A stretch of DNA of 64,000 nucleotides from JAKFEW01 sp036675505 (GCA_036675505.1 JAKFEW010000141.1:62001-126000), one strand, 5' to 3'; positions 1-10,192 are shown, numbered from the stretch's first letter. The notes: generated by a model not told the origin, from the letters alone. Made by a program: numbers and translations.

Positions 1-78
1 GCGATGCTGCCGCTCGAGGAGATCGGCCCGGCCATCGGCGCCCTTGTGGGTGGCCAGCAACGGAGGAACGGCGCATGA
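1..78 (+). CDS. C-terminal end of probable CheB methylesterase (partial)
   Basis: Only the last 25 codons are in the window, in frame 1, ending with TGA at 76-78. The readable tail contains MLPLEEIGPAI, which resembles the end of CheB chemotaxis methylesterases, where a conserved 'LPL-[DE]-x-I' stretch forms the last helix of the catalytic domain. The stop overlaps the ATG of the next gene (ATGA, 75-78), so the two are translationally coupled. Coupling to a multi-receiver hybrid kinase fits a chemosensory operon such as a Che7-like or alternative cellular function array. Identification rests on a very short tail, so another protein with a similar end cannot be excluded. Confidence 0.45.
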   Translation, partial: AMLPLEEIGPAIGALVGGQQRRNGA

Positions 79-2510
79 GCCCACGGGTCTTGATTCTCGA
101 TGACAGCCTGACGGTTCGCATGGACCTCCACGACACGTTCTCGGCCGCGGCTTTCGAAGCCACGGCGGTAGGCACCGTCCAGGAGGCCCGCCACGCGCTG
201 CGTGAAGGCACCTACGGCCTGATCGTCCTCGACCTGATGCTGCCGGGGCCCGAAGGGGTCGCCTTCTTGAATGACCTGAGGCGCGATGCCGGTACCGCCG
301 AGATGCCCGTCATCCTGCTTGCTTCCGCTTCTGACGTCTTTCACCGGCTTCATGGCATGGCGCTCAGCACCGAGGACGTGTTCGACAAGCCCTATGATCG
401 CGCGAAGATCCTAGCCCGCGCCCGTCACCTCCTCCGCGTCGGGCGGCCGCAACGGGAGAGCCCCGTCGTACTCGTGATCGACGACAGCGCGACCCTGCGC
501 CACGCCATGCGCGATACGCTCGAAGCGGCGGGCTACGAGGTGGTCCTGGCGGATTCCGGCGAAGAAGGCCTGCGCGTGGCTGAGGCCATCCGCCCCGATC
601 TATTCATCATCGATGGCCACCTGCCTGGCATCAGCGGGGCCATGGTCATCGGCCGAATCCGCATGGATGCCGCGCTCAGGCGCATCCCATGCCTCCTCCT
701 GACCGCCTCGGAGACCGCCCTCGATGAGCTCGAGGCGCTCGAGGCCGGGGCCGACGCGTACGTCCGCAAGAGCGAAGGGACCGGCCTGATCCTTGCTCGT
801 GCGAACGCCTTGTTGCGTGCCAGGCCAGCTCCCTCGGCCATCGACAGGCAACGGACCGCGGACAAGATCTTGGCCGTCGACGACAGCCCGACTTACCTGG
901 AGATGTTGGCGAACGAGCTGCGGGCCGAAGGCTACGAAATCCTGCTGGCCAGCTCGAGCGAACGGGCGTTGCCGATCCTGGAACGGGAGTCCGTGGACGC
1001 CATTTTGCTCGACATGATCATGCCCGGCCTGTCCGGCGCGGACCTGTGTCGCATCATCAAGGCCCGCTCGGATTGGCGCGACATCCCGCTCGCCATCCTC
1101 TCGGTCGCGGACAAGCCGTTGGACATGATCGACGGGCTCAACGCAGGAGCCGACGATTACATCGTCAAGACCAACGATTTCGAAGTGCTCAAGGGGCGGC
1201 TGCGTGCCCAACTCCGCCGCAAGCACTTCGAAGACGAGAACAGGTTCATCAGGGAGGAGTTGTTGCGCAAGGAGCTGGAGGCGACCGAAGCCCGGGCCGC
1301 CGCCGACCTCGCCGAAGCCCGGGCGCTGCTTCTCGCGGATCTCGAGCGAAAGAACGCCGAGCTCGCGATCGCCAAGGAGCGGGCCGAGGCGGGCACCCTG
1401 GCCAAGTCGCACTTCCTCGCAACGATGAGCCACGAGATCCGCACGCCTTTGAACGCGCTCATGGGCGTCGCGGACCTGCTCGCGCTATCGTCGCTCGATC
1501 CGCGACAACAGGGCTACGTCGAGTTGATGAAACGCTCGGGCGAAAACCTGCTTACGATCATCAACGACATCCTCGATCTCTCCAAGATCGAAGCCGGTAA
1601 GCTGGAGTTCGAGCAGACCGGCTTCAAGCTCAGCGAGCTGATCCAGCGGGCCGCGGCGCTCGGCGCCGTGATTGCGGACGAGAAGCGCATCGCGCTCGAC
1701 TGGCGCCTGCGGCCGGAAACGCCCGACGATTTGGTCGGCGACCCGCACCGCGTGATCCAGATCCTGAACAACCTGTTGGGCAACGCGCTCAAGTTCACGT
1801 CGGCAGGGTCCGTGACGCTCGAAGCCGGCCCCGATCCGCGCGACCCGACGCCAGGTGCGCTGCGCTTCACGATCGCCGACACCGGGATCGGCATCCCCGA
1901 GAGCCACCAATCTGCGATCTTCGACAACTTCACGCAGGCCGACGCCACCACCACTCGGCTATATGGCGGGACTGGGCTCGGGCTCCCGATCACGCGGCGG
2001 CTCGTCGAGGCGATGGGAGGCGCCATCGAGGTCGAGAGCACCGTGGGCGTCGGCAGCACGTTCGTCTTCACGCTCAAGCTGCAAATCGGCCGGCCGCCCG
2101 CATTGGCGGCAGCGACGTCGGTTCCTTCGCGGGCCATCCGGGCGCTCGACATCTTGTTGGCCGAAGACCTGGAGGACAACCGCATCATCTTCCAGGCGTA
2201 CCTCGCCGGCACTGTCCACCATTGCGAATGGGTCGAGAACGGCCTCGTCGCGCTGGAGAGCTTCAAGGAGGGTCGGTTCGACCTGGTCCTCATGGACATG
2301 CAGATGCCGATCATGGACGGCTACGCGGCCACGGCCGCCATCCGCCAGTGGGAGCGCGAGCACGGGCGTGACCCGACGCCTATCGTTGCCCTGACGGCCT
2401 CGGCCCTCCGGCACGACATCGCCCGGTGTAACGAGGTCGGGTGCAACGGGCACCTCTCCAAGCCCATCACGCGGCGGGAGTTCTTGCGCGCGTTGGGGGA
2501 CTACGCCTGA
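75..2510 (+). CDS. Hybrid histidine kinase with three N-terminal and one C-terminal receiver domains
   Basis: This 811-residue soluble protein has REC1 (about 4-120, phospho-acceptor D53, K105), REC2 (about 131-248, D180, K232) and REC3 (about 264-382, D313, K365). A coiled coil follows (385-440), then HisKA with MSHEIRTP (H453), an HATPase_c domain (N-box around N570, DTGIGIP 602-608, GGTGLGLP near 631) and a fourth REC (about 692-808, D741, K796). All acceptor Asp and Lys residues are present, so every receiver could be active. There is no membrane segment or sensory domain; input must come from other proteins phosphorylating the front receivers. It overlaps the upstream CheB-like gene by four bases, suggesting it integrates chemosensory output. 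The nearby downstream gene has its own start region. Confidence 0.93.
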   Translation: MSPRVLILDDSLTVRMDLHDTFSAAAFEATAVGTVQEARHALREGTYGLIVLDLMLPGPEGVAFLNDLRRDAGTAEMPVILLASASDVFHRLHGMALSTEDVFDKPYDRAKILARARHLLRVGRPQRESPVVLVIDDSATLRHAMRDTLEAAGYEVVLADSGEEGLRVAEAIRPDLFIIDGHLPGISGAMVIGRIRMDAALRRIPCLLLTASETALDELEALEAGADAYVRKSEGTGLILARANALLRARPAPSAIDRQRTADKILAVDDSPTYLEMLANELRAEGYEILLASSSERALPILERESVDAILLDMIMPGLSGADLCRIIKARSDWRDIPLAILSVADKPLDMIDGLNAGADDYIVKTNDFEVLKGRLRAQLRRKHFEDENRFIREELLRKELEATEARAAADLAEARALLLADLERKNAELAIAKERAEAGTLAKSHFLATMSHEIRTPLNALMGVADLLALSSLDPRQQGYVELMKRSGENLLTIINDILDLSKIEAGKLEFEQTGFKLSELIQRAAALGAVIADEKRIALDWRLRPETPDDLVGDPHRVIQILNNLLGNALKFTSAGSVTLEAGPDPRDPTPGALRFTIADTGIGIPESHQSAIFDNFTQADATTTRLYGGTGLGLPITRRLVEAMGGAIEVESTVGVGSTFVFTLKLQIGRPPALAAATSVPSRAIRALDILLAEDLEDNRIIFQAYLAGTVHHCEWVENGLVALESFKEGRFDLVLMDMQMPIMDGYAATAAIRQWEREHGRDPTPIVALTASALRHDIARCNEVGCNGHLSKPITRREFLRALGDYA

Positions 2511-2512
2511 AA

Positions 2513-2526
2513 GGGACCTTGGTCCC
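2513..2526 (+). terminator. Short hairpin after hybrid kinase
   Basis: GGGACC-TT-GGTCCC starts two bases after the kinase stop codon. It lacks a U-tract, so it could be a weak terminator or an mRNA 3'-end stabiliser. Confidence 0.3.
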
Positions 2527-2615
2527 GCGGGATTTGAGCTGATGCTCCCTCGGTCCTGCCTCGGAAACATCCTATATTCGCTCTTGTAAGGGATGAACCG
2601 AGAGGAGCGATTCAA

Positions 2616-2822
2616 ATGGCAAGCAAGAACGACGTGCGCGTCAACCTGTTGGGATTCAGCGCGCTGAGCATCGCGGGCAGCGTCGTCATCGCGCTCAGCA
2701 TGGCGTCGACGGCCTTTCCGCTCGACGTGGCGGCCGCGGATGAAGTCGACGCCCGCCGGGAGACGCTGCGCATCGTGGCGGAAGCCTACGGCTACCGCCT
2801 CGAGGATCAGGCGCGCCGGTAG
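2616..2822 (+). CDS. Small single-span membrane or exported protein, unknown function
   Basis: The product is 68 residues. A polar N-terminus is followed by a hydrophobic stretch at about residues 12-38 (LLGFSALSIAGSVVIALSM), then an acidic and basic tail. It may be a membrane anchor or a signal peptide releasing a peptide of about 30 residues (an AxA-type site is possible near VAAADE). The ATG is preceded by GAGGAG at a suitable distance, which supports translation from this start. No family is recognised. A TATATT element about 45 bases upstream could be a -10 box. It begins a run of four same-strand small genes with no obvious common function. Confidence 0.55.
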   Translation: MASKNDVRVNLLGFSALSIAGSVVIALSMASTAFPLDVAAADEVDARRETLRIVAEAYGYRLEDQARR

Positions 2823-2851
2823 CGGCGCTCGGGGCGAGGGAGGAATAGACG

Positions 2852-3307
2852 ATGGCGAAGCAGAGGCGGATGTTCGACCAGAACAAGGGCGTCGAGCGCG
2901 TTCAGAGCACGCTCGACCGCATGGCGGCGGAGGCCCGGCAGGTGTTGGGCGACCCGTTCACGCAAGTGTACTTCAGTGTCGCGTTCCGGCGCGAACACGT
3001 CGAGGAGCTCTTCCGAAAGGCGGTACGTGGCCTGGACGCCCTTTGCGAGCTGCTGAACGCGGCGAGCGGGCCGTTCTCCGGGACGGTCGAGCTGGAGGCA
3101 TTGGCGACGTGCCTGGTGACCGCCGACGGCCCGACGCTTCATGCCGTCGGCCTGCGGCGCGGCGCCTCCGGCGCCTGGGAGACAGATTTCCTCGCCCTCG
3201 AGTACGCGCTCGGGCAGGACCCCGAGCGGGTGTTCGGACTGTTCGAGGCGGTCGCCCGAGACCATCTGCGCCCGCTGTTGCCGGGGCCGCAGGTGGCCGC
3301 GGCCTGA
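2852..3307 (+). CDS. Hypothetical protein, 151 aa
   Basis: The protein is soluble and mostly helical, with no signal peptide. The first 60 residues are charged and amphipathic. The middle includes a Cys-Glu-Leu-Leu helix and the strand-rich segment LEALATCLVTADGPTLHAVGL, followed by an aromatic C-terminal helix. The ATG has GGGAGGAA about 10 bases upstream. It lies 29 bases after the preceding small gene and 17 bases before a lipoprotein gene, so the three may be one transcript. I recognise no family and assign no function. Confidence 0.6.
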   Translation: MAKQRRMFDQNKGVERVQSTLDRMAAEARQVLGDPFTQVYFSVAFRREHVEELFRKAVRGLDALCELLNAASGPFSGTVELEALATCLVTADGPTLHAVGLRRGASGAWETDFLALEYALGQDPERVFGLFEAVARDHLRPLLPGPQVAAA

Positions 3308-3324
3308 GCCGGGAGGAGTTGGCC

Positions 3325-3789
3325 ATGACGATCCGTAAGGTCCTCATCACGCTCGCCACGTCGCTCGCCGCGCTGCTCGCCGCCGGGTGCTCGGACGAAG
3401 CCCCGCCCGGCTCCGCCGTGGGCGGTGGGCCCAGGCTGGCCTACTCGGAGGCCCTCGCGGAGGACCTCGGCCATGCGTTCGCGGTCGACGCGGAGGCCGA
3501 ACTCTCGAGCCAACTGCTGGTAGGTGCCGAATGGTTCGACGTCCGGTTCACGATGCGCACGCGCGTCGGCCGCTTCGTCAAGGCGTACGGCATCAAGACG
3601 CCCTACGAGACGTTCGTGAAGCCCGTCAGCCCGCGCTTGCCGCTGGCGATCGAGGGCGGCGCCATGGTTTTGCGGCAGGTGCACTTCAACCGGGTGCCGG
3701 TAGCTGGTGACTATCCGCTCGAAATCTGGTTGATCAACGACATCGGCCAGGAGAGCAACCGCGTCTACGGCCGCGTCACAGTCCAGTGA
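3325..3789 (+). CDS. Hypothetical lipoprotein with beta-rich domain
   Basis: The ATG at 3325 was chosen because GGAGGAG lies eight bases upstream and because it starts a clean lipoprotein signal: MTIRKVLITLATSL, a hydrophobic core and the lipobox LLAAGC (Cys at about residue 21). A longer open frame extends upstream to 2740 but has no signal features. The mature part (about 130 residues) is rich in predicted beta strands (WFDVRFTMRTRVGRF, LPLAIEGGAMVLRQV, DYPLEIWLIND), suggesting a small beta-sandwich in the periplasm or on the outer membrane. No family is recognised. It is the last gene of the 2616-3789 cluster. Confidence 0.65.
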   Translation: MTIRKVLITLATSLAALLAAGCSDEAPPGSAVGGGPRLAYSEALAEDLGHAFAVDAEAELSSQLLVGAEWFDVRFTMRTRVGRFVKAYGIKTPYETFVKPVSPRLPLAIEGGAMVLRQVHFNRVPVAGDYPLEIWLINDIGQESNRVYGRVTVQ

Positions 3790-3834
3790 CGAACGCCCGC
3801 TGACCCTGGGGCCCCCGCCTGCTAGCATGGCGCC

Positions 3835-4203
3835 ATGACCGAGCTGGAAGCGCCCTTCAAGCACGCCGCGAGCTACCTCGAAATCGGCATCGAGGCCTGC
3901 GCCGCGCTGATCATCGGCTGGGCCGTGATCCAGGCCTTCGGCCTGACGCTGCGTGCGGCGGTGGGGCCGGAGTCGCAGCACACGCGCGAGTCGATCCGGC
4001 TCGGGCTCGGCCGCTGGCTGGCCCTCGCGCTGGAATTCGAGCTGGCGGCGGACATCCTGGGCACGGCGGTCGCGCCGAGCTGGGAGGAGCTCGGGCAGGT
4101 GGCGGCGATCATCGCGCTGCGGACGGCGCTGAACTTCTTCTTGCAGCGCGAGATCCGCGAGCTCGCGGCGGAACGTCGCGAAGCGTCGATACCGCTGGAC
4201 TAG
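3835..4203 (+). CDS. DUF1622 family membrane protein
   Basis: The 122-residue integral membrane protein has three hydrophobic segments: about 18-40, a second around LGRWLALALEFELAADIL, and a third around GQVAAIIALRTALNFFL. The central block R-x-x-L-G-R-W-L-A-L-A-L-E-F and the following A-A-D-I-L are hallmarks of the DUF1622 family, a widespread inner-membrane family of unknown function. Length matches the family. The ATG was chosen from the start of similarity; ribosome binding site strength is poor. It stands between two lipoprotein genes with about 45 and 70 base gaps and probably has no shared role with them. Confidence 0.85.
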   Translation: MTELEAPFKHAASYLEIGIEACAALIIGWAVIQAFGLTLRAAVGPESQHTRESIRLGLGRWLALALEFELAADILGTAVAPSWEELGQVAAIIALRTALNFFLQREIRELAAERREASIPLD

Positions 4204-4276
4204 CCCCGTTCGGCCTTCTCCCTCCCCGGACGTGGGAACCGGGCTGCCTGCCGGGTATGACATGCCCGGAGGCACG

Positions 4277-6694
4277 ATGCGCGAGTGGAGCCGCACTCTC
4301 AGGCCCGCCGTCTCGGCCGCGCTCGCGCTGGCCGCCGTCGCGGCGTGCGTGCCGCCGACCACGACGCCGACCGGGCCCGCTCCGCGCTCCCGCCTGACCA
4401 CCGGCCCCTCGCCGTCGCCCGCCGAGGCGAGCCCCAGGACCGGGACCGCGGCCTCGGCCAGCCCGGAAGGGGCGAATGCCGCGTCGGCATCGCCCGGTGT
4501 GCCGGCAAGCATGCTCCCCGGCCCGACCTCGCCCGCACCGACGGCCCTCGCGTCGCCGGCGCCGCTTGCGTCCGCCGATCCCCGGCGCAGCCTGATCGCG
4601 TCGAAGCTGCTCACGCTCGCCCGGGTGTCGTTCAACCAGAACCGTGGTCAGCTCGCGGCGGCGAAGGCCTTCGAGGGCACGGGCGCCGCACTGCTCGGCA
4701 ACAACGGCGCGGGCATCATCAGCAACAACGGCGGCGCGATCATCGCGAACAACGGGAGCGGCCTCGTCTCCAACAACGGCGGCGGGCTGATCACGGACAA
4801 CGGCGCCGGGATCGTCGCGAACAACGGAAGCGGCTACCGCCTGACCCAGGCCGCCGCGCTCGACGTGAAGATCGAGACCACCGCCCAGGCCGGCGAGACG
4901 CTCGTCGCCAGGCGGCTCTGGCCGGACGACGTGGTCCTGTACCGCTTCGATCGCCCGGGCGCGACGGACGAGAAGGTGCGCCGCATCGTACATGTGAAAA
5001 ACGACGAGCCCTTCTACGAGGAGACCCGCGAGCTGCTCGAGCGCTGGCCCGACGGCACCGAGCGCAAGGCCCGCACGACCACCGTCGAGCGGATCGCCGG
5101 TGGCCGCTTCGTCTATCGCCTCCTGCAGCTCGGCGAGGGCGACGACGACGGCGCGACCACACGCATCCGGCTGGAGCCGGGCTCGGTGGTACGCGACGAG
5201 GCGACGGGCGGCATCACGGCGATCGAGAACGACTTCGACCTGGTCGCGAACACCGCCACCTTCAAGTACGACTACGTCTCGCTCGGCCTGATCGAGGCCG
5301 GCACGCTCGCGAACGTGACGCGCCAGCTCGGCGGCGGCATCCAGATCGCGTTCTGGGATCCGCTCGCGATCCACGACGGGGACAGCACCGTGACCGACGC
5401 GGCCGGCAAGACGGTCTACACCAAGAAGCAGCGCACGGTCTCAGGCGAGGTGCATCGCGACTTCGACCTCGGCGACGGCATCACGCTCGCGGTGACGCGC
5501 GTGGACGCCGACCACTACGAGGGCCGGCTCGCGGAGATCGGTCGCGAGACGGCGAAGGTGGCGCTCGAGGCCCGCACGGACGGCTCGGCGGTCTTCACGG
5601 TCACCTTCGACGACGCACCCACGACGCCGCTGGTGGTGGGCTTCGGCCTGCGCGACCAGCCGCTCGGCACGCGCCCGACCTCGCCGCCGCAGTACGTCGT
5701 CTTCACCTCGATGGGCACCGCGCAGGCCGCCGACGTGAGCGGCTCCAGGTCCGCGACCCGGTTCAACCAGCCGATGGCGCTGGTGCGGTCGCGGCTCACC
5801 GACGCGAAGTTCTACCTCGCCGACACCGCGAGCCACCGCGTGCGGCTGGTGAAGAAGCCCTTCGAGACCGCGCAGTACGCCGGCGACGGCACGGCCGGCC
5901 ACCGCGACGGCGAAGGCGATGAGGCGCAGTTCAACGAGCCCTTCGGCATCGCCGTCGGCCCGGACGACACGGTCTACGTCACGGAGCACGCGGGCCACCG
6001 CGTCCGGGTGATCACGCCGAGCGGCGTCGTCTCGACGCTCGCGGGCGATGGCGTGGCCGGCCGCGTGGACGGCGTGGGCGAGGCCGCCCGCTTCGACCAC
6101 CCGACCGGCGCGGCGCTCGACGACCAGGGCCGGCTGTACGTGGCCGACGCCCTGAACCACGTGATCCGCCGCATCGAGACCAGCGGCCCGGACAAGGGCA
6201 AGGTCGTCACCGTCGCGGGCGACGGCACCGCGGGCTTCGCCGACGGCACCGGGACGGCGGCGCGCTTCAGCCTGCCGATGGGCCTCACGATCGGCCCGGA
6301 CGGCGCCGTCTACGTCGCCGACCGCGACAATTACAGGATCCGCAAGCTGACGCCCGAGGGCGTGGTCACGACCGTCGCCGGGACCAGCGACCGCTCGCGG
6401 AGATACTTCGACGGCCCGGCGCTCGAGGCGGGCTTCAACGGGCCGCACTTCGTCGCCTTCGGCTATGACGGCCTGCTTTACTTCACCACCGCGGCGGACA
6501 TCTACTACCTCACCGCGGGCGGCGAGGTCCGCAGCTACGCCGGCGTTGGCGCGCCCGGCTGGGGCGACGGCGTCGCCAAGTTCTCGGCCTTCACGGACTG
6601 CAACGGCCTGGCGTTCGCGAACAACGGCAGCATGCACGTGATGGACGGCAACCGCTTGCGCGCGATCGTGCCGCCGTCCGCCATCGGCCGCTAG
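4277..6694 (+). CDS. Lipoprotein with Asn-Asn-Gly octad repeat and NHL beta-propeller
   Basis: The ATG at 4277 follows GGAGG and opens a lipoprotein signal (MREWSRTLRPAVSAALAL, Cys near residue 24 in VAACVPP); an in-frame GTG at 4232 is less likely. The product is 805 residues. A Pro/Ser/Ala-rich linker (25-115) is followed by six exact-length octads of the form x-N-N-G-x-x-[IL]-[IV] (141-188), a pattern expected to stack as a parallel beta-helix with an Asn ladder. A beta-rich region (190-490) leads to an NHL-type propeller (about 494-800), with blades showing FNEPFGIAVGPDDTVYV and RFDHPTGAALDDQGRLYVAD. It is likely anchored on the cell surface. The substrate is unknown. Confidence 0.85.
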   Translation: MREWSRTLRPAVSAALALAAVAACVPPTTTPTGPAPRSRLTTGPSPSPAEASPRTGTAASASPEGANAASASPGVPASMLPGPTSPAPTALASPAPLASADPRRSLIASKLLTLARVSFNQNRGQLAAAKAFEGTGAALLGNNGAGIISNNGGAIIANNGSGLVSNNGGGLITDNGAGIVANNGSGYRLTQAAALDVKIETTAQAGETLVARRLWPDDVVLYRFDRPGATDEKVRRIVHVKNDEPFYEETRELLERWPDGTERKARTTTVERIAGGRFVYRLLQLGEGDDDGATTRIRLEPGSVVRDEATGGITAIENDFDLVANTATFKYDYVSLGLIEAGTLANVTRQLGGGIQIAFWDPLAIHDGDSTVTDAAGKTVYTKKQRTVSGEVHRDFDLGDGITLAVTRVDADHYEGRLAEIGRETAKVALEARTDGSAVFTVTFDDAPTTPLVVGFGLRDQPLGTRPTSPPQYVVFTSMGTAQAADVSGSRSATRFNQPMALVRSRLTDAKFYLADTASHRVRLVKKPFETAQYAGDGTAGHRDGEGDEAQFNEPFGIAVGPDDTVYVTEHAGHRVRVITPSGVVSTLAGDGVAGRVDGVGEAARFDHPTGAALDDQGRLYVADALNHVIRRIETSGPDKGKVVTVAGDGTAGFADGTGTAARFSLPMGLTIGPDGAVYVADRDNYRIRKLTPEGVVTTVAGTSDRSRRYFDGPALEAGFNGPHFVAFGYDGLLYFTTAADIYYLTAGGEVRSYAGVGAPGWGDGVAKFSAFTDCNGLAFANNGSMHVMDGNRLRAIVPPSAIGR
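4697..4840 (+). repeat. Six in-frame 24-bp repeats encoding NNG octads
   Basis: Six consecutive 24-base units encode GNNGAGII, SNNGGAII, ANNGSGLV, SNNGGGLI, TDNGAGIV and ANNGSGYR. The protein period is strict while codons vary, so the repeat is maintained at protein level. Confidence 0.9.
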
Positions 6695-6703
6695 CCCGGG
6701 AGC

Positions 6704-8644
<1,941 letters not shown>

Positions 8645-8719
8645 GGGTTCACTCCGGGTGGGGTCGTGGGGCAGCTGGCAACGACGGGCGCTTGGGGCTT
8701 TTTACCCGGCACCCTTCCC

Positions 8720-8755
8720 CCTCTCCCCGGCGGGGGAGAGGTCCCCGCAGGGGGG
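8720..8755. repeat. GC-rich palindromic (REP-like) element
   Basis: A 9-bp stem CCTCTCCCC/GGGGAGAGG (8720-8728, 8733-8741) is followed directly by CCCC-gca-GGGG (8744-8754). Such C/T-rich palindromes are common dispersed intergenic repeats in GC-rich bacteria. It lies between the divergent decarboxylase and BON genes, about 75 bases from the decarboxylase start. No second copy was noticed in this window. Confidence 0.55.
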
Positions 8756-8849
8756 TGAGGGGGGTTCGGGGGAGGCGTGCCGGTCTGCTCGTGGAATCGC
8801 GGCCATGCCGTATCGTCGAGCAGTTCCACCGTGAGGAGGTACTGGAGAC

Positions 8850-9383
8850 ATGGGCCTGCGATCCTTTCTGACCGGCGTCGGCGTGGGCGTCGGCCTGGCT
8901 GCCGCCCTGGCCGCCAACGCGCGCCGCCGCACCACCATGCGCGAGAGCGGGCTGCGGCTCGTCGACGCGATCGGCGACCTGCCCGAGCGCGCCGCGGGCC
9001 TCGGGCGCCGCGTCCGCGACGAGGCCCGCGATTTCGCCTACGAGGCCTGGAACCGCCTGCAAGACGGCCCGGTCCCCGACGAGGTGCTCGCGGCTCGCGT
9101 GCGCGCCGAGGTCGCGCGCGTCGCGCAGCGTCCCGGCTACCTCACGGTCCTCGCCGACCGCGGCAATGTGGTGCTCACTGGCTGGGCGTCGACGGAAGAG
9201 TTCGATCGCCTGATCGACGTGGTGAAGGACGTGAAGGGCGTCGAGCGCGTTTCCGCCCAGCTGGACGCCTTCGGCTCGCCAGGGCCGGAGGCCGGACCCA
9301 GGATCCTTGAGGAGCGTGATACCGAGGATCGCGAAGCGCAGAATCTCGGCGGGTGGGAAGCCGTCGGTGAGTCGCCCGGTTGA
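8850..9383 (+). CDS. BON-domain protein with N-terminal membrane segment
   Basis: The product is 177 residues. A short hydrophobic N-terminal helix (FLTGVGVGVGLAAALAANA, about 6-25) is followed by a basic cluster, a charged helix and a BON domain (about 76-142). The domain shows the pattern alpha-(PGYLTVLADRGNVVLTGWAS)-alpha-(DVVKDVKGVERVSAQL), with the conserved Gly in V-x-L-x-G and the V-x-G-V motif. BON domains bind phospholipid or act in envelope stress tolerance (OsmY-like). The tail of about 35 residues is acidic and unstructured. The ATG follows GAGGAGG at good spacing. It is monocistronic by layout. Confidence 0.85.
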   Translation: MGLRSFLTGVGVGVGLAAALAANARRRTTMRESGLRLVDAIGDLPERAAGLGRRVRDEARDFAYEAWNRLQDGPVPDEVLAARVRAEVARVAQRPGYLTVLADRGNVVLTGWASTEEFDRLIDVVKDVKGVERVSAQLDAFGSPGPEAGPRILEERDTEDREAQNLGGWEAVGESPG

Positions 9384-9457
9384 TCGCGGGCCGCGTGTTC
9401 GCGAGCCGATCAGGGCGATTCATCGCCATGTGGCGGCATGTCAATGACATCCGATCC

Positions 9458-9463
9458 TATAAT
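9458..9463 (+). promoter_or_regulatory. Consensus -10 box of the toxin-antitoxin operon
   Basis: A perfect TATAAT lies 50 bases upstream of the antitoxin ATG. No good -35 is visible at 16-18 bases. The palindrome at 9464-9496 begins at the very next base, covering the expected transcription start. Confidence 0.55.
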
Positions 9464-9496
9464 GGTTTCACTTGCGCAGTGGTTGCCGGTGAAACC
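9464..9496. promoter_or_regulatory. Inverted repeat, probable TA autoregulatory operator
   Basis: The arms GGTTTCAC (9464-9471) and GTGAAACC (9489-9496) are perfect complements separated by 17 bases. They abut the TATAAT box, the typical place for a toxin-antitoxin complex to block its own promoter. Alternatively it could fold as a leader hairpin. Confidence 0.55.
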
Positions 9497-9512
9497 AGGG
9501 AGGGCCAAGCCC

Positions 9513-9797
9513 ATGTCGGATCGTGATGAGCTTCATCGTCTGGTGGACGAACTGCCGGATGACCTCGCTGGCCAGGTGCTCGATTTCGTCGAGTACATTC
9601 GCGAGCGTCGCCAGGTGGCTGGGCCGCGTGACGAGGACCGGGCATGGGAATTCACCGTGGCGTCCGACCTCGCCGATCGACTCGATGCCTTCGAGGCGGA
9701 TGTTGATCCGGAGGTCAAGCGAGCTTGGTTCGAGGCGTTCAGGCAAGGAGGTCGGCCGTGCCGGTATGTGCCGGGCGAAGGCTTCATTGCCCTATGA
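9513..9797 (+). CDS. Putative antitoxin, DUF2281-like N-terminus
   Basis: The 94-residue protein starts at the ATG preceded by AGGGAGGG; an ATG at 9438 in frame lies upstream of the -10 box and is rejected. The first 32 residues (DELHRLVDELPDDLAGQVLDFVEYIRERR) match the pattern of the small DUF2281-type antitoxin-like domain. The C-terminal half is acidic then aromatic and could wrap the toxin. The TGA stop overlaps the ATG of the MazF-type gene (ATGA, 9794-9797), the usual coupling in TA pairs. No obvious HTH or ribbon-helix-helix is seen, so DNA binding is inferred only from the adjacent palindrome. Confidence 0.65.
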   Translation: MSDRDELHRLVDELPDDLAGQVLDFVEYIRERRQVAGPRDEDRAWEFTVASDLADRLDAFEADVDPEVKRAWFEAFRQGGRPCRYVPGEGFIAL

Positions 9798-10168
9798 CAG
9801 TGACAGGTCAAGTAGTCGATGCCAGGTTGCCACGCCGCATGCCGCGCGGACGAGAACAAGAGGGCGTACGTCCTTGCGTGATCGTTGGGGACTTCTCGGC
9901 GCTTGGATCCATGCGCTTCCCCATGGTGCTGCTGGTGCCGCTGACGTCCGCGAACCCCTCGCGAGAAACCTGGGCTTCGACGGGTGCTTCGCTATACCCG
10001 CGGCAGGCCGCTGGCGCTGGAGGTGGCGCGATTGTCGTCGACTCGTTTGCGCTTCTCGATCAGGTGTCGGCGATCGATGCAACGCGCGTGACTGCCGTGC
10101 GCGGCAAGCTGGATGCCGCGGAGGTACAGCCCATACTCGATGGCCTACGGCGTGCCATCGGGAGTTAG
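9794..10168 (+). CDS. MazF/PemK-type toxin endoribonuclease
   Basis: The 124-residue protein carries PemK/MazF features: an early RPCVIVGD strand, the block RFPMVLLVPLTS (conserved P-V-T core with Thr/Ser of the active site), and a late LLDQVSAIDATRV segment where family members have the conserved D-Q-[VI]-x-x-[IV]-D motif. Such toxins cleave mRNA or tRNA at short specific sequences and inhibit growth until the antitoxin neutralises them. Translation is coupled to the antitoxin. The usual N-terminal G-D-[IV]-[VW] strand is replaced by a divergent start (GQVVDARLPRRMPRGREQ), so it is an unusual member; activity is inferred. Confidence 0.8.
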   Translation: MTVTGQVVDARLPRRMPRGREQEGVRPCVIVGDFSALGSMRFPMVLLVPLTSANPSRETWASTGASLYPRQAAGAGGGAIVVDSFALLDQVSAIDATRVTAVRGKLDAAEVQPILDGLRRAIGS

Positions 10169-10192
10169 CCTCTACGCGAGAGTGAATGGCGA

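Noticed and set aside
2740..3789. Long frame covering the small genes before the lipoprotein
   Set aside because: Only the part from 3325 has a ribosome binding site and lipoprotein signal; the upstream part overlaps the gene at 2852 in another frame.
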